A DNA stretch of 64,000 nucleotides, taken from Clostridium sp. JN-1 (GTDB lineage Bacteria > Bacillota > Clostridia > Clostridiales > Clostridiaceae). Of this stretch, positions 18,537-28,364 are shown in pieces (the first letter of the stretch is position 1; each line of letters begins with the position of its first letter). Under the pieces are notes generated by a model. That model saw nothing but the letters and a program-made list of their open reading frames with translations, did no database searches and was not told the DNA's origin. The DNA lies in NCBI RefSeq assembly GCF_003718715.1, contig NZ_CP033465.1, positions 2,418,001 through 2,482,000 on the forward strand, in the 5' to 3' direction. The position numbers were made by a program, and so were the translations under genes.

Positions 18537-19417
18537 AGTTTTTTACCACCTTTATTGATATCTTCTTCGATATCCCTGTGATCTATGTTAACTTCATATC
18601 CAGAATCTTTAAGTTTATTATAGATACTATTAGCGATAACTACAGAACGATGCCTTCCTCCAGTACATCCAATTGAGACAATCAACTGTCTTTTACCTTC
18701 TTTTAAATAATTTGGAATTAGGAAGTTCAACATATCGTCTAATTTTGCTATAAACTTCTTAGTCTCACTAAAATTCATCACGTACTTATTAACAGGTTCA
18801 TCTTTTCCTGAAAACTTCTTTAATTCAGGTATATAATAAGGATTAGGCAAAAATCTAACATCAAATACTAAGTCGGAATCGACAGGTATGCCGTACTTAA
18901 ATCCAAATGATACTATTGTAATCATAAGTTCAGTTTCGATTTGGCCTTCTTCAGAATAAATTCTAGTTATCTCTTCTCTAAGTTCCCTTATAGCGAGCTT
19001 TGATGTATCAATAATATTATCTGATCTATCTTTAACTTCTCTTAATCTATTTCTTTCCATTGCTATACCATTTAGTATTCTTCCATCTGGTGCTAAAGGA
19101 TGCTTTCTCCTAGTCTCCTTAAAGCGTTTCACAAGTACTTCATCTGAAGCATCTAAAAATAAAATTTCATATTTATAGCCTTGATCTCTTAGATAGTTTA
19201 AGCTTTCAAATAAGTCATCAAAAAATTTTCCGCCCCTTATATCTATAACCAAAGCTATTTTATCTATTCTACCATCCGTTTGATAACAAGCTTCTGCAAA
19301 CTTTGGTATCAATGTAGGTGGAAGATTATCTACACAAAAATATCCTAGATCTTCTAGGTTTCTTATTGCCTGAGTTTTCCCTGCACCTGACAGACCTGTT
19401 ACTATGACAAATCTCAT
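18533..19417 (-). CDS. rapZ: RapZ/YvcJ nucleotide-binding protein (RNase adapter family)
   Basis: 294 residues from the ATG at 19417, chosen because GGAGG lies 7 nt upstream and the protein then starts [15 protein letters not shown]; a longer frame to 19456 lacks an RBS. The Walker A is GLSGAGKT, and the C-terminal domain has [14 protein letters not shown]. In E. coli RapZ steers sRNA decay; in Firmicutes YvcJ is an NTP-binding protein linked to competence and sugar-phosphate signalling. It leads the rapZ-yvcK-whiA operon. Confidence 0.95.
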   Translation of the reverse strand: MRFVIVTGLSGAGKTQAIRNLEDLGYFCVDNLPPTLIPKFAEACYQTDGRIDKIALVIDIRGGKFFDDLFESLNYLRDQGYKYEILFLDASDEVLVKRFKETRRKHPLAPDGRILNGIAMERNRLREVKDRSDNIIDTSKLAIRELREEITRIYSEEGQIETELMITIVSFGFKYGIPVDSDLVFDVRFLPNPYYIPELKKFSGKDEPVNKYVMNFSETKKFIAKLDDMLNFLIPNYLKEGKRQLIVSIGCTGGRHRSVVIANSIYNKLKDSGYEVNIDHRDIEEDINKGGKKL

Positions 19418-19537
19418 AATTAAACCTCCAGTAATCAAATTGTTATGTCTTTTCATCTTATGTTAAACGATCAACTTACAATTATCTTATGTTCAATTAT
19501 ATCATAACATATTTTAATAAGAAATATGGAATAGAAC

Positions 19538-19577
19538 ATGGAGAACTTAACGTTTTACTATATGTTAAGTTCTCCAT
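19538..19577 (-). terminator. Hairpin between murB and rapZ, probable terminator
   Basis: ATGGAGAACTTAAC (19538-19551) pairs perfectly with GTTAAGTTCTCCAT (19564-19577). It lies 20 bp after the murB stop on the minus strand. The T tract after it is weak, so it may be an mRNA 3' stabiliser rather than a classic terminator. Confidence 0.5.
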
Positions 19578-19596
19578 ATCAACTAAAAATTAAGCA

Positions 19597-20523
19597 TTAT
19601 TTATTAACTTTTTCATCACCAATTATTCTTACTTCTGTATAAAGATCAACGTTAAATTTTTCTTTTACCCTTTCTTGTATTAGTTTTATTAAATCTAAAA
19701 TGTCTTTTGCAGTTGCATTGCCCTTATTTATTACAAAACCAGAATGTTTTTTAGATACTTCTGCACCGCCAACACTTAATCCCTTAAGTCCAGTATCCTC
19801 TATAAGTTTAGCTGCAAAATATCCATCAGGTCTTTTAAAAGTACTTCCTGCTGAAGGATACTCCAGCGGCTGTTTCTCACTTCTTCTAGTATTTAAATCG
19901 TCTATTCTACTTTTTATCTTGTTATGATCACCTTTTTTTAAGTCAAAAGTTACTTGAAGCACTGTATATCCATATTTTAATATAGAACTCATTCTATATC
20001 CAAGATTCAAACCCTCTCTGTCAAGCAGCTTTATATTTCCACATTTATCTATGACTTTAGCACTTTCTATTATTTGAGACATTTCTCCATTATAAGCACC
20101 TGCATTCATTGTAACTGCTCCGCCTACACTTCCAGGAATTCCACATGCAAATTCAAAACCTGTTAGACTCTCCTTAAGTGCAGCTTTGCATACATCTTTT
20201 AAAGTTGCTCCACTTTGGGCTGTTACTTTTTCTCCCGACACAGATACTTTATTTAACTTACATAGTTTTATAACTACTCCTTTTATTCCTCCATCTCTAA
20301 CTAATAAATTTGAGCCATTACCTATTATGTAGTATGGTACATCATTTTCATTACATATCTTTACTGTACTTATAACTTGCTCAAAACTTTTTGGAGTAAC
20401 TAACACATCTACAGGTCCCCCTACTTCAAACGACGTATGGTTTTTCATAGGTTCATCTATCTTTATATCTTCTTTTTCTAATATCTTACTCAAACTTTTA
20501 CTAATATCTTTAAATCCATTCAT
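19597..20523 (-). CDS. murB: UDP-N-acetylenolpyruvoylglucosamine reductase
   Basis: 308 residues, type II MurB. FAD-binding segments [14 protein letters not shown] and [23 protein letters not shown] are followed by the substrate-binding [21 protein letters not shown] with the catalytic serine, and [11 protein letters not shown]. It reduces UDP-GlcNAc-enolpyruvate to UDP-MurNAc, a cytosolic step of peptidoglycan precursor synthesis. The PHP gene lies 58 bp upstream on the same strand. Confidence 0.97.
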   Translation of the reverse strand: MNGFKDISKSLSKILEKEDIKIDEPMKNHTSFEVGGPVDVLVTPKSFEQVISTVKICNENDVPYYIIGNGSNLLVRDGGIKGVVIKLCKLNKVSVSGEKVTAQSGATLKDVCKAALKESLTGFEFACGIPGSVGGAVTMNAGAYNGEMSQIIESAKVIDKCGNIKLLDREGLNLGYRMSSILKYGYTVLQVTFDLKKGDHNKIKSRIDDLNTRRSEKQPLEYPSAGSTFKRPDGYFAAKLIEDTGLKGLSVGGAEVSKKHSGFVINKGNATAKDILDLIKLIQERVKEKFNVDLYTEVRIIGDEKVNK

Positions 20524-20581
20524 GACATAATCTCCTCAAACTTAAAATTTATCCATATCTAGTATAATGTATGTTTTGCCC

Positions 20582-21313
20582 TTAATCAAGATTAACATCA
20601 CTTAACTTTCCTCTATTTTTTAAATATCTTATAATCTTTTTCTCATCCAAATTCATTATGAGCTCTTCTGGCATCTCAATTTTCTTTAATAATTCATCTG
20701 CTCTTGAAAATTGTCCTATTTGAAAGCAAGTATGTGCATCACTGCCAATTATCACTTTAACACCATACTTTTTACAAAGCTCAGCTATCTTTAGGCAATT
20801 CTCGTAACTTCCTGGTCTTGAAATAAATGAACTATTATTTATTTCTATAAGAATATCCTTCTTTTTAGCCTTTTTAATAACTTCCTCATAATCTGCAGGG
20901 AAAGACGCGTTTCCCATATGACCTATTATATGAACATTATCATTATCCATTACTTTTAAAAGTGCCTGCGTATGTTCTTCCTCACTTGACGGATCTATAC
21001 ATACATCATGTAAACTAGCTATAACTATATCCAATTTATTTTGGATATCCTTAGATATATCCAAATCTCCATTATAGTTTATTATGTTTGCTTCGCATCC
21101 CCTTAAGTTTAAAACCCCATACAGCCTTCGCGGTAAAGCTTTTAAATTGTTAAAATAAAATTCATGAGGTCCCCCGGGCATTTTAGGGCCATGATCAGTT
21201 GTACCAAGTATTTTTAATCCAATATCAGATGCGTGTTTAACATTTTCCAGCCAAGTAGTATAAGCATGGCCACTTACTATAGTATGTGTATGTGTATCTA
21301 AAACGTATTTCAT
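20582..21313 (-). CDS. PHP-domain phosphatase, YcdX-like
   Basis: 243 residues forming one PHP domain: [16 protein letters not shown] at the N-terminus, [31 protein letters not shown], and [11 protein letters not shown] near the end supply the histidines and aspartates for a trinuclear metal site. YcdX-type enzymes are phosphatases acting on small phosphoesters; the physiological substrate is unknown. It sits between uvrC and murB, all in the same direction. Confidence 0.88.
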   Translation of the reverse strand: MKYVLDTHTHTIVSGHAYTTWLENVKHASDIGLKILGTTDHGPKMPGGPHEFYFNNLKALPRRLYGVLNLRGCEANIINYNGDLDISKDIQNKLDIVIASLHDVCIDPSSEEEHTQALLKVMDNDNVHIIGHMGNASFPADYEEVIKKAKKKDILIEINNSSFISRPGSYENCLKIAELCKKYGVKVIIGSDAHTCFQIGQFSRADELLKKIEMPEELIMNLDEKKIIRYLKNRGKLSDVNLD

Positions 21314-21399
21314 TCAAATAACCTCCCAAATAAATGCATATGTATACATCTTAGTCATTAATTATATTTTCTATTCTTTGTTATTTATATTTTAACTTA

Positions 21400-23265
21400 T
21401 CACTTATCACTATTAAAGTATTCTATTATACTATTAGCTGCTTTCTTGTCTATTGTAGATAACCTTATGAGTTCGTCATAAGTTGCAACCTTTATATTTT
21501 CTATACTCCCAAAGCTTTTAAGAAGTTCCTTCCTTCTCTTTTCTCCTATATTAGGTATATCATCTAACACAGAATGCAGTACTCTCTTTTTTCTTAAACT
21601 CCTGTGATAAGTTATTGCAAATCTATGAACTTCATCTTGTATTCTAGTTATAAATTTAATTAAATTTGAGTTTGACTTTAATTGCAATTCAATATTATTA
21701 TAGATGATCCCCCTAGTATTGTGATTATCATCCTTAACCATACCGCAGACAGGTATATCTAAATCAAATTCATTTAAAACACTTAATGCAATATTAACCT
21801 GTCCTCTTCCTCCGTCCATCATTATTAAATCTGGAAAAATACAAAACTTTCCAGACGTTAAATTTAGCTTTTTCTCTTGTATACCCTTTATTTCGTCAAA
21901 TCCATGTTTAAATCTTCTTGTTAAAATTTCTCTCATGCTGTCATAATCATTTGCACCCTTTACTGTATTTATCTTAAATCTTCTGTAATCACTATTTTTA
22001 GGTCTTCCATTTTCAAATACAATCATGCTGCCAACTGAATCAACTCCTTGAATATCTGATATATCATAAGCTTCTATTCTCTCTGGAATTGACTCCAAAT
22101 TTAATGCGTCAGCAAGATCATTTAAAACAGATTCATAAAATTTTTTGTCACGCATAATTTTAAGCTTAAAGTGTTCAAGGGTTATTTTAGCATTTTCTTC
22201 GACTAAATTTAAAGTATCCTTTTTTTCACCCTTTTGCGGTATTTTTATAGATACCTTTGATCCTCTCTTCATACCAAGCCACTGTTCAAGTAATTCCTTA
22301 TCCTCTATATACGGCAAAAATAGATATTTTGGCACAAATGCAGTTCCACCATAAAACTCTTTTATAAAATCTGCCATAACTTGTGATTTATCATCACCTG
22401 CACTATTTTCTATTATAAAGTGCTCTCTCCCTATTATCTTGCCTCCGCGCAGGAAAAATACTTGTACACACGTATCTTTATCATCACTATACATATTAAT
22501 AAAATCTTCATTTTCAAAGTTTCCAGTTATTATTTTTTGCTTTTCAATGACTTTTTGCACTGCAAATATCTTGTCTCTAATTCCTGCTGCTTTTTCAAAT
22601 TCTAAATTTTCAGATGCAGATTCCATTTGATTTTTTAAGTTTTTAATTATATATTTATCCTTACCAGATAACAAGTCACTAACACCTTTAACTATTTTAC
22701 CATATTCACTTTTGCTTATATATCCAGCACACGGTGCTTTACATAACCCCATCTGATAATTTAAGCAGGGCCTTACCCTCTCACCATTTTCCCTTATAAG
22801 TTTTTTACACGTCCTTAACGGGAAAATTTTTTTAAGTAATTCCATAGTTTCATTTACAGCAGACACATTTGTATATGGTCCAAAGTACTTTGATCCATCC
22901 TTTGCAAGTACCCTAGTTATAAACATTTTCGGAAAGTCATCATTGACAGTTATCTTTATAAAAGGGTAATGTTTGTCATCTTTTAATAAAATATTATATC
23001 TTGGTCTGTATTTTTTTATTAAATTACATTCTAAAATTAAAGCTTCAATTTCCGAATCAGTAATTATGTATTCAAATTCAGCTATATTACTCACCATAGC
23101 CTTAACTTTTTCCGAGTGATTTTTTGAGCTTTGAAAATACTGTTTTACCCTATTTTTTAGTGATTTTGCTTTTCCGACATATATCACTTCATTTAAATTA
23201 TTTCTCATTATATAAACGCCGGGTTTTTCTGGCAGCATTTTTAATTGATACTTAAGATCGAACAC
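21400..23265 (-). CDS. uvrC: Excinuclease ABC subunit C
   Basis: 621 residues. The GIY-YIG nuclease starts the protein (PGVYIMRN...VIYVGKAKSLKNRVKQYF), four cysteines form the C-rich cluster (CKKL...CLNYQMGLCKAPC), a UVR segment lies near 205-240, the RNase H-like second nuclease contains YDISDIQG, PDLIMMDGGRGQV and DDNHNTRG, and the C-terminal tandem helix-hairpin-helix ends with IPNIGEKRRKELLKSFGS. It makes both incisions at lesions delivered by UvrA/UvrB. uvrB and uvrA lie about 10 kb away. No LexA-type box is visible in front of it. Confidence 0.97.
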   Translation of the reverse strand: MFDLKYQLKMLPEKPGVYIMRNNLNEVIYVGKAKSLKNRVKQYFQSSKNHSEKVKAMVSNIAEFEYIITDSEIEALILECNLIKKYRPRYNILLKDDKHYPFIKITVNDDFPKMFITRVLAKDGSKYFGPYTNVSAVNETMELLKKIFPLRTCKKLIRENGERVRPCLNYQMGLCKAPCAGYISKSEYGKIVKGVSDLLSGKDKYIIKNLKNQMESASENLEFEKAAGIRDKIFAVQKVIEKQKIITGNFENEDFINMYSDDKDTCVQVFFLRGGKIIGREHFIIENSAGDDKSQVMADFIKEFYGGTAFVPKYLFLPYIEDKELLEQWLGMKRGSKVSIKIPQKGEKKDTLNLVEENAKITLEHFKLKIMRDKKFYESVLNDLADALNLESIPERIEAYDISDIQGVDSVGSMIVFENGRPKNSDYRRFKINTVKGANDYDSMREILTRRFKHGFDEIKGIQEKKLNLTSGKFCIFPDLIMMDGGRGQVNIALSVLNEFDLDIPVCGMVKDDNHNTRGIIYNNIELQLKSNSNLIKFITRIQDEVHRFAITYHRSLRKKRVLHSVLDDIPNIGEKRRKELLKSFGSIENIKVATYDELIRLSTIDKKAANSIIEYFNSDK

Positions 23266-23291
23266 AAAATCACCTCATAACCTCTAAGAAT

Positions 23292-23900
23292 TCACGTGCG
23301 TAAAATTACAGGAAGCTTATATATAGTAAATAATAACCCAAATATCATTATAAGTTCCTCTATAGTAGAACCTATTTTGGAATTACTCTTATAAGTAATA
23401 GGCAATTTAACTTTTTTACTTCTAAATGGATAAAACGCTGGTATTCCCTTACTAGTTGCCATATCACAAAGTAAATGCATACCATAACCAATTATAAAGT
23501 AGTACACTATATAATGTATGCTGTACATATTGCCTATATATGCAGCAATAAACGAAAACAGTATCATTCCAGACAAACTATGAGTTAACCCATTTCTATG
23601 AGATGACACAGCTATTACTAGCAAAGAAACTCCTAAAGCTTTAAAAGCAGGCTCTTTAAAGTTTAAATAATTATACCACAAAATTATTATACCCAAACAA
23701 AAGTATACAACAGTCTTTGTGGTTTTATTTTTAAAAGGCAAAATATACTTATTTATTAAACTCTTAGGATGATCTATGTCTGGAAGAATAGACGCAAAAG
23801 CAACTACTATAATTCCAGTAAAATTAAATTTCCCAGGCAAACTATTACAAAGTGCTAAAAAAGTAACCATTCCAACTCCAGCATGAGTTTTTCCCTTCAT
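23292..23900 (-). CDS. YdjM/LexA-binding-type membrane metal-dependent hydrolase family protein
   Basis: 202 residues. The N-terminal MKGKTHAGVGMV and ILPDIDHPKSLINK, plus HRNGLTHSL and GYGMHLLCDMATSKGIPAFYPF, are the histidine/aspartate motifs of the YdjM family, set between four or five hydrophobic helices. Members are integral membrane proteins, some SOS-induced, with unproven hydrolase activity. It is 26 bp upstream of uvrC and probably co-transcribed with it, which is suggestive given the DNA-repair link of some family members. Confidence 0.85.
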   Translation of the reverse strand: MKGKTHAGVGMVTFLALCNSLPGKFNFTGIIVVAFASILPDIDHPKSLINKYILPFKNKTTKTVVYFCLGIIILWYNYLNFKEPAFKALGVSLLVIAVSSHRNGLTHSLSGMILFSFIAAYIGNMYSIHYIVYYFIIGYGMHLLCDMATSKGIPAFYPFRSKKVKLPITYKSNSKIGSTIEELIMIFGLLFTIYKLPVILRT

Positions 23901-24048
23901 ATTTTTACCTCGTCAATTATTCTAAATTTATTTATATTGCAGTTAATTATCTTTGTTATTGTCTATATTATATCATTAAAATTATAATTGTTTTACTTTT
24001 TACAACAAAATTTTCCGGGAAATACTATTGCATTTTACAACTATAACA

Positions 24049-24072
24049 AAAAAAGCTCTATTGAGCTTTTTT
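24049..24072. terminator. Bidirectional rho-independent terminator
   Basis: AAAAAAGCTC (24049-24058), a four-base loop, then GAGCTTTTTT (24063-24072) form a perfect hairpin with A/T flanks on both sides. It closes the repeat block upstream of the YdjM-like gene and would stop minus-strand read-through from yhaM. Confidence 0.7.
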
Positions 24073-24313
24073 AGGGGACAATTGACAAAGGACAGGGTCA
24101 GAGGACAAAGGACAATTGACAGAGAAGGAGGATTTTTCTCCGCTGCGCTTACGAAAAATCTTTAATAAAAAAGCGGCCATAGCCGCGTTATTTCGCTTCG
24201 CTCAATTTTTTTTGGGCGCAGCCCTTAACTAGGCTGCTTTATTACTACTTTTCTTATTATTACATTTTTATATACTATACTTTTTATGCGATAGCATATT
24301 AATATCGTATACT

Positions 24314-24541
24314 TTAAAACTCATATGTTATTCTATAAACATCTTCATATTTTTTTGGTCTCATTATAGATCCGTATTTTTCGCAACTAAACGTAGGTGG
24401 TTCAATTATATTTTCACCATCTAACAATATTTTCTACCATCTTTTCCTTAATGCTGTATAGTTTATATGCCTGGTATTTCTCCAAACCGTGATTTTACCT
24501 GCCCCACCTTTGGTAACAATCAAATGCACATGGAGATTCCA
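24314..24541 (-). pseudogene. Decayed transposase fragment, HUH/IS91-like
   Basis: The minus strand reads WNLHVHLIVTKGG, then VWRNTRHINYTALRKRW, up to a TAG at 24436-24434; the same frame continues for 39 codons to TAA at 24316. The LHVHLIVTKGG stretch resembles the HUH-containing segment of IS91-type (Y2) transposases. There is no start, the frame is interrupted, and both ends of the protein are missing, so it is a fossil. The family is assigned from memory of the motif, with moderate certainty. Confidence 0.5.
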
Positions 24542-24620
24542 TAAAAAATAAAATAATAAAATCAACGGTCTCCCGGTCTGCGGGCTTACCAGCCCTTAAA
24601 GTAAGCGTAAAAAGTTACAA

Positions 24621-24649
24621 TTCCAGTAAAAATTCTATTTTTACTGGAA
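24621..24649. repeat. Perfect 13-bp inverted repeat
   Basis: TTCCAGTAAAAAT (24621-24633) and ATTTTTACTGGAA (24637-24649) with a 3-base loop. It could be an IS end or a terminator for the decayed transposase region; no T-run distinguishes a strand. Confidence 0.5.
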
Positions 24650-24795
24650 CTTAAATGCTAAATCTCTATAAATTTTTTAAAGGTTTTCCGTAGTGTAACG
24701 GAGGAAAAGCAACAATCATTGTCCTCTGTCCTATGTCCTCTGGTTTTTCTGTCCTCTGTCCTATGTCCTCTGTCCTCTGATTTTGTCTTCTGTTT

Positions 24796-25692
24796 TTATA
24801 TTTTGTTCTCTATTGCATTTACAATTTGGCTGTCTACCGTATCTGCTATATTTAGCAGTATGTCCTCGACTCCTTTAGGCTCAAACTTTCCAAACTCTCC
24901 ATGATGAGATAAAATAGAATAACATATATCGTCTAATTCTTCTTCATCAAGCACATTTCCAACTTCATTATTTACTTCAATTAAATAAGCAGCTCCCATC
25001 ACTATATGGTCAAGCTTAATGGACTTCCTTCGTATTATTCCATCGTAATCATATTCCTTTGTCTTCATGACATCATGTATAATGGCTTTTAACATGAGTC
25101 TATCTTTATTTATAACATCTTTTGCACTCATATAAAATGGGTTATCAATGTAATTATTCAAAATACTTTCCATTGTCTTCATTACTCCAACAGTGTGTAA
25201 AAAAAGTCCTCCGCGTTTATTGCCGTGAAACTTTTCAGCAGCAACACAAGTTAAAAAGGCTTTCCACCTTTTATCGCTGTATCCGGATGCGCCAGTAGCT
25301 GCTACAGCAATCTTTTTATATTTATCCTCAAGTTTATTAACCGTATTTATAAAATACGTGATGAGTTCCTTTGGTATATCGTAAAAAGGTACAAAGTTGG
25401 AATAATCAATATCCTCAGTTACAACTTGAATAACAGGATTTTTTATTTGCATATTTCCATTAAAGCTGCCAGCATATCCTTTTACTTTCACAATTGATCC
25501 TTCTTCTGCTGAATCCATAAGCTTTTGATAATTATCCCAAATTGGAAATGCTATAGAACCTGTATTATCTTGAATTATCATAATAATATATAGATTTCCA
25601 TCCCTTTTGTGACCTATTCTTTTATCGCTTACCATTCCTAAAACTTCAATACCATCACCATTAGACAAGTTGTTTATGTCTTCTATCTTCAT
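24796..25692 (-). CDS. OB-fold plus HD-domain protein, YhaM-like 3'-5' exoribonuclease
   Basis: 298 residues, close to B. subtilis YhaM (about 314). The N-terminal OB fold (about 1-90; GSIAFPIWDNYQKLMDSAEEG) is followed by an HD domain: GGLFLHTVGVMKTM, KAIIHDVMKTKEYDYDG and LSHHGEFGKFEPKG supply the metal ligands, ending with IADTVDSQI. YhaM degrades short RNA and single-stranded DNA from the 3' end. The assignment rests on architecture; a different nucleotide phosphohydrolase is possible. GGAG precedes the ATG. The stop lies within the first units of repeat family A. Confidence 0.78.
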   Translation of the reverse strand: MKIEDINNLSNGDGIEVLGMVSDKRIGHKRDGNLYIIMIIQDNTGSIAFPIWDNYQKLMDSAEEGSIVKVKGYAGSFNGNMQIKNPVIQVVTEDIDYSNFVPFYDIPKELITYFINTVNKLEDKYKKIAVAATGASGYSDKRWKAFLTCVAAEKFHGNKRGGLFLHTVGVMKTMESILNNYIDNPFYMSAKDVINKDRLMLKAIIHDVMKTKEYDYDGIIRRKSIKLDHIVMGAAYLIEVNNEVGNVLDEEELDDICYSILSHHGEFGKFEPKGVEDILLNIADTVDSQIVNAIENKI

Positions 25693-25710
25693 AAACTCTA
25701 AGTCTCCTTT

Positions 25711-27138
25711 CTACTTGTTGATTACCATTCTCATCAGTTCAGAAGCTATTCCTGCAGCTGCCTTACCTCCCTGACCTCCATTTTCAACTATTACTGCTAC
25801 TGCAACTTGTGGATCTTCATATGGTCCAAACCCTATAAACCATGAATGAGGTGGTGCATCATGACCATCTTCTTGATGATCTGCAGTTCCAGTTTTGCCG
25901 CAAACCTCTACCCCATCAACAGCAGCATTTGTACCAGTACCTTCTTGGACAACTGACTTCATAAAGCCTTTCATAGTATTTGCTATACTAGGACTTATTA
26001 TTTGTCCTATACTCTCTGGCTGTACATCTTTTACAAGATTACCTTTGCTTGTAGTTACCTGACTAACCAAATAAGGTTTAGCCATTACTCCATTATTTGC
26101 AACAGTACTTGCAACTAAAGCCATTTGAAGCGGACTTGCAAGATCACCACTTTGACCTATTCCAGTTTGAGCAATACTTCCCTTTTCATATGATTTTAAT
26201 GTAGGGAATCTACTAGTTTCCACTGCAATACCATCTGTAGGTATAGTTTTATTAAAGTAAAATTCTTCAGCAGTCTTTTTTAACTTGTCATTTCCCAATT
26301 CTAAAGCTAAAGTTCCAAAGACTACATTACTTGATTTAACATACGCTTGTTCAAAAGATATATCTCCAAATGATTCCCCTGCAAAATCATGAAGTGAATA
26401 TTGATTACTTATATATAACTCTCCATTATCCGTAAATGTTCTATTTTGAACTCCGCCCATATTTTCAAGGGCACTTATTGCAGTTATAGTTTTAAATGTA
26501 GAACCCGGCGGATACAATCCAGCTGTAGCTCTATTTAATAATGGTCTATCTTTATCTGAATTTATAGAACTCCATATATCTTGTAAATTATTAGGATTAA
26601 ATGATGGTTTTGAAACCATAGCTATAACAGCCCCAGTTTTTGGATTCAGCACAACTACTGCACCTTTGTTGTCACCTAAGAGTTCATAAGCCTTGCTCTG
26701 TACATCATAATCCAAAGTAGTTTTTAAATTGTTACCTACTTTATCCTGCCTTTTCCCTTTATTTGCTATCAAGCTCTTTACATTATCCTTTATATCAGTA
26801 GACATTAGTTCACTATCATACTTTTTTTCAAGACCAGTAATACCATACTTTATATCTACATATCCTAACACATGCGCAAACATTTCCCCTCCAGTATAAT
26901 ATCTTTTTTGGTTTTCTTTATCTATTCTTTCACTTTCTGTAAGGGGTTTTCCATTTCTGTCATAAATTATACCTCTAAGTACTTCATTTCTCTTAGCCCA
27001 TAACCTTCTATTAGCTGGGTTGTCTACTATCTTTGGACCTACTACCATTTCAAAATATGTTATATAAGATATTAGAGCTATAAAACATAACAAAAAAACA
27101 AAAAGTACTTTTTTTATATTACTTGATATATCCTTCAT
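25711..27138 (-). CDS. Class B penicillin-binding protein (PbpA-like transpeptidase)
   Basis: 475 residues, short for a class B PBP and similar in plan to actinobacterial PbpA. One N-terminal membrane helix (about 10-28) is followed by VVGPKIVDNPANRRLWAKR, then the transpeptidase domain with catalytic GSTFKTITA (SxxK), SSN in VKSSNVVFG and KTGTAD. It cross-links peptidoglycan outside the membrane. The adjacent FtsW/RodA-type gene (2 bp apart) is its expected glycosyltransferase partner, and an FHA gene leads the operon. Confidence 0.93.
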   Translation of the reverse strand: MKDISSNIKKVLFVFLLCFIALISYITYFEMVVGPKIVDNPANRRLWAKRNEVLRGIIYDRNGKPLTESERIDKENQKRYYTGGEMFAHVLGYVDIKYGITGLEKKYDSELMSTDIKDNVKSLIANKGKRQDKVGNNLKTTLDYDVQSKAYELLGDNKGAVVVLNPKTGAVIAMVSKPSFNPNNLQDIWSSINSDKDRPLLNRATAGLYPPGSTFKTITAISALENMGGVQNRTFTDNGELYISNQYSLHDFAGESFGDISFEQAYVKSSNVVFGTLALELGNDKLKKTAEEFYFNKTIPTDGIAVETSRFPTLKSYEKGSIAQTGIGQSGDLASPLQMALVASTVANNGVMAKPYLVSQVTTSKGNLVKDVQPESIGQIISPSIANTMKGFMKSVVQEGTGTNAAVDGVEVCGKTGTADHQEDGHDAPPHSWFIGFGPYEDPQVAVAVIVENGGQGGKAAAGIASELMRMVINK

Positions 27139-27140
27139 AA

Positions 27141-28343
27141 CTACCTACCTTCTTCTGATATCTTTTGGATTATTCCAAGCGAGAAAAATGTTATGAGCAT
27201 CGAACTTCCACCGTAACTTACTAGAGGCAGTGTTATACCTGTAAGTGGAATTGCATTCATAACTCCCCCTATAATGACAAGTACTTGACATGCTATCATA
27301 GAACTATAGCCAATTACTAAAAGTCTTGAAAATACATCTTTACCATATACAGCAGCTCTCATGCATCTATAAAATAGTAAAAAGTATAAAATTATTATGG
27401 CAAATCCCATTAATATCCCCAGTTCTTCACACAATGCTGCATATATAAAGTCAGTCGTATTAACTGGTACATACTCTGGATGTCCAAGTCCTAATCCCGA
27501 TCCAGTAAATCCACCTGATGCTATTGAAAGCATAGACTGAACTATCTGATAGCCCTTTTCATTTGCATACGGCCATGGATTTTTCCATATCATGACTCTT
27601 GTCCTAACATGATCAAAAATATGATAACTTATAACTGATCCCACACAAAATAATCCAAAACACGCAGCAACATATTTAAATCTTGAAGTAGCTATATACA
27701 GCATAGTTATAGAAATTCCAAAAAGTATTAGAGCAGAACCTAAATCCCTTTGAAGTATCATAAATCCTAAACATATCATAACTACAATTCCAGGTTCTAT
27801 GAGATTTTTAAAAGATTTATAATCCTTTAATGAAGATGCAAGATATGCAACTAAAAATAGCTTACCAAACTCAGATGGCTGAAAAGAATACCCTGCTATT
27901 ACAATCCAGTTTTTAGATCCATTTATTTCTTTACCCATTAAGCTTCCAAGGGACATAAATATTAAAGTAACTACAAGATAAAAATACCTATACTTTCCGA
28001 ATCTCTTCAAGTCCGGCAGCAAAACCACAATTAATATAAAACCAGTTACTCCTACTGCAAACCATATAATTTGTCTTATCGAATACGTAATGTTTAGTCT
28101 GTAAATCATAACTATACCTATAACTGACAATATACTCGAAAAAATAAATATATATTTATCTCCACTTGAAAAGAATTTCCTTATTATAAAATATGAATAA
28201 CCGATGAGTATACATGTAACCCCACCCATGACAAGGGCTCCCTTATCAAGAGGCTGTTTTAAAATAGCTAGATTAGAAAAACAAACAATGCACAAAAGAT
28301 AAGTATATTTCAAAAGTTTTTTTTCATCCTTACTAGTGTCCAA
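27141..28343 (-). CDS. FtsW/RodA/SpoVE-family peptidoglycan glycosyltransferase
   Basis: 400 residues from the TTG at 28343, which has AGGTGG 7-8 nt upstream; a TTG at 28361 is possible but lacks spacing. About ten membrane helices. Motifs of the SEDS family: KEINGSKNWI, FQPSEFGKLFLVAYLA, LQRDLGSALILFG, NEKGYQIVQSMLSIASGG, TDFIYAALCEELG and PLTGITLPLVSYGGSSM. It polymerises lipid II together with the PBP encoded next. Whether it serves division, elongation or spore cortex cannot be told from sequence alone. Confidence 0.94.
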   Translation of the reverse strand: MDTSKDEKKLLKYTYLLCIVCFSNLAILKQPLDKGALVMGGVTCILIGYSYFIIRKFFSSGDKYIFIFSSILSVIGIVMIYRLNITYSIRQIIWFAVGVTGFILIVVLLPDLKRFGKYRYFYLVVTLIFMSLGSLMGKEINGSKNWIVIAGYSFQPSEFGKLFLVAYLASSLKDYKSFKNLIEPGIVVMICLGFMILQRDLGSALILFGISITMLYIATSRFKYVAACFGLFCVGSVISYHIFDHVRTRVMIWKNPWPYANEKGYQIVQSMLSIASGGFTGSGLGLGHPEYVPVNTTDFIYAALCEELGILMGFAIIILYFLLFYRCMRAAVYGKDVFSRLLVIGYSSMIACQVLVIIGGVMNAIPLTGITLPLVSYGGSSMLITFFSLGIIQKISEEGR

Positions 28344-28364
28344 TTTATCACCACCTATCAAATC

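Larger units (their letters stand above)
24073..24797. repeat. Repeat family A, copy 2, split by inserted material
   Basis: The left part (about 24073-24165) has GGACA-type 7-mers followed by GAGAAGGAGGATTTTT and the CTCCGCTGCGCTTACG core; the right part (24705-24797) has an inverted run of TGTCCTC/TGTCCTA units ending in the yhaM stop region. Between them lie a GCGGC hairpin (about 24170-24187), a decayed transposase and a 13-bp inverted repeat. The simplest reading is an element that was later invaded. The right 7-mer array directly abuts the 3' end of the yhaM-like gene. Confidence 0.65.
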
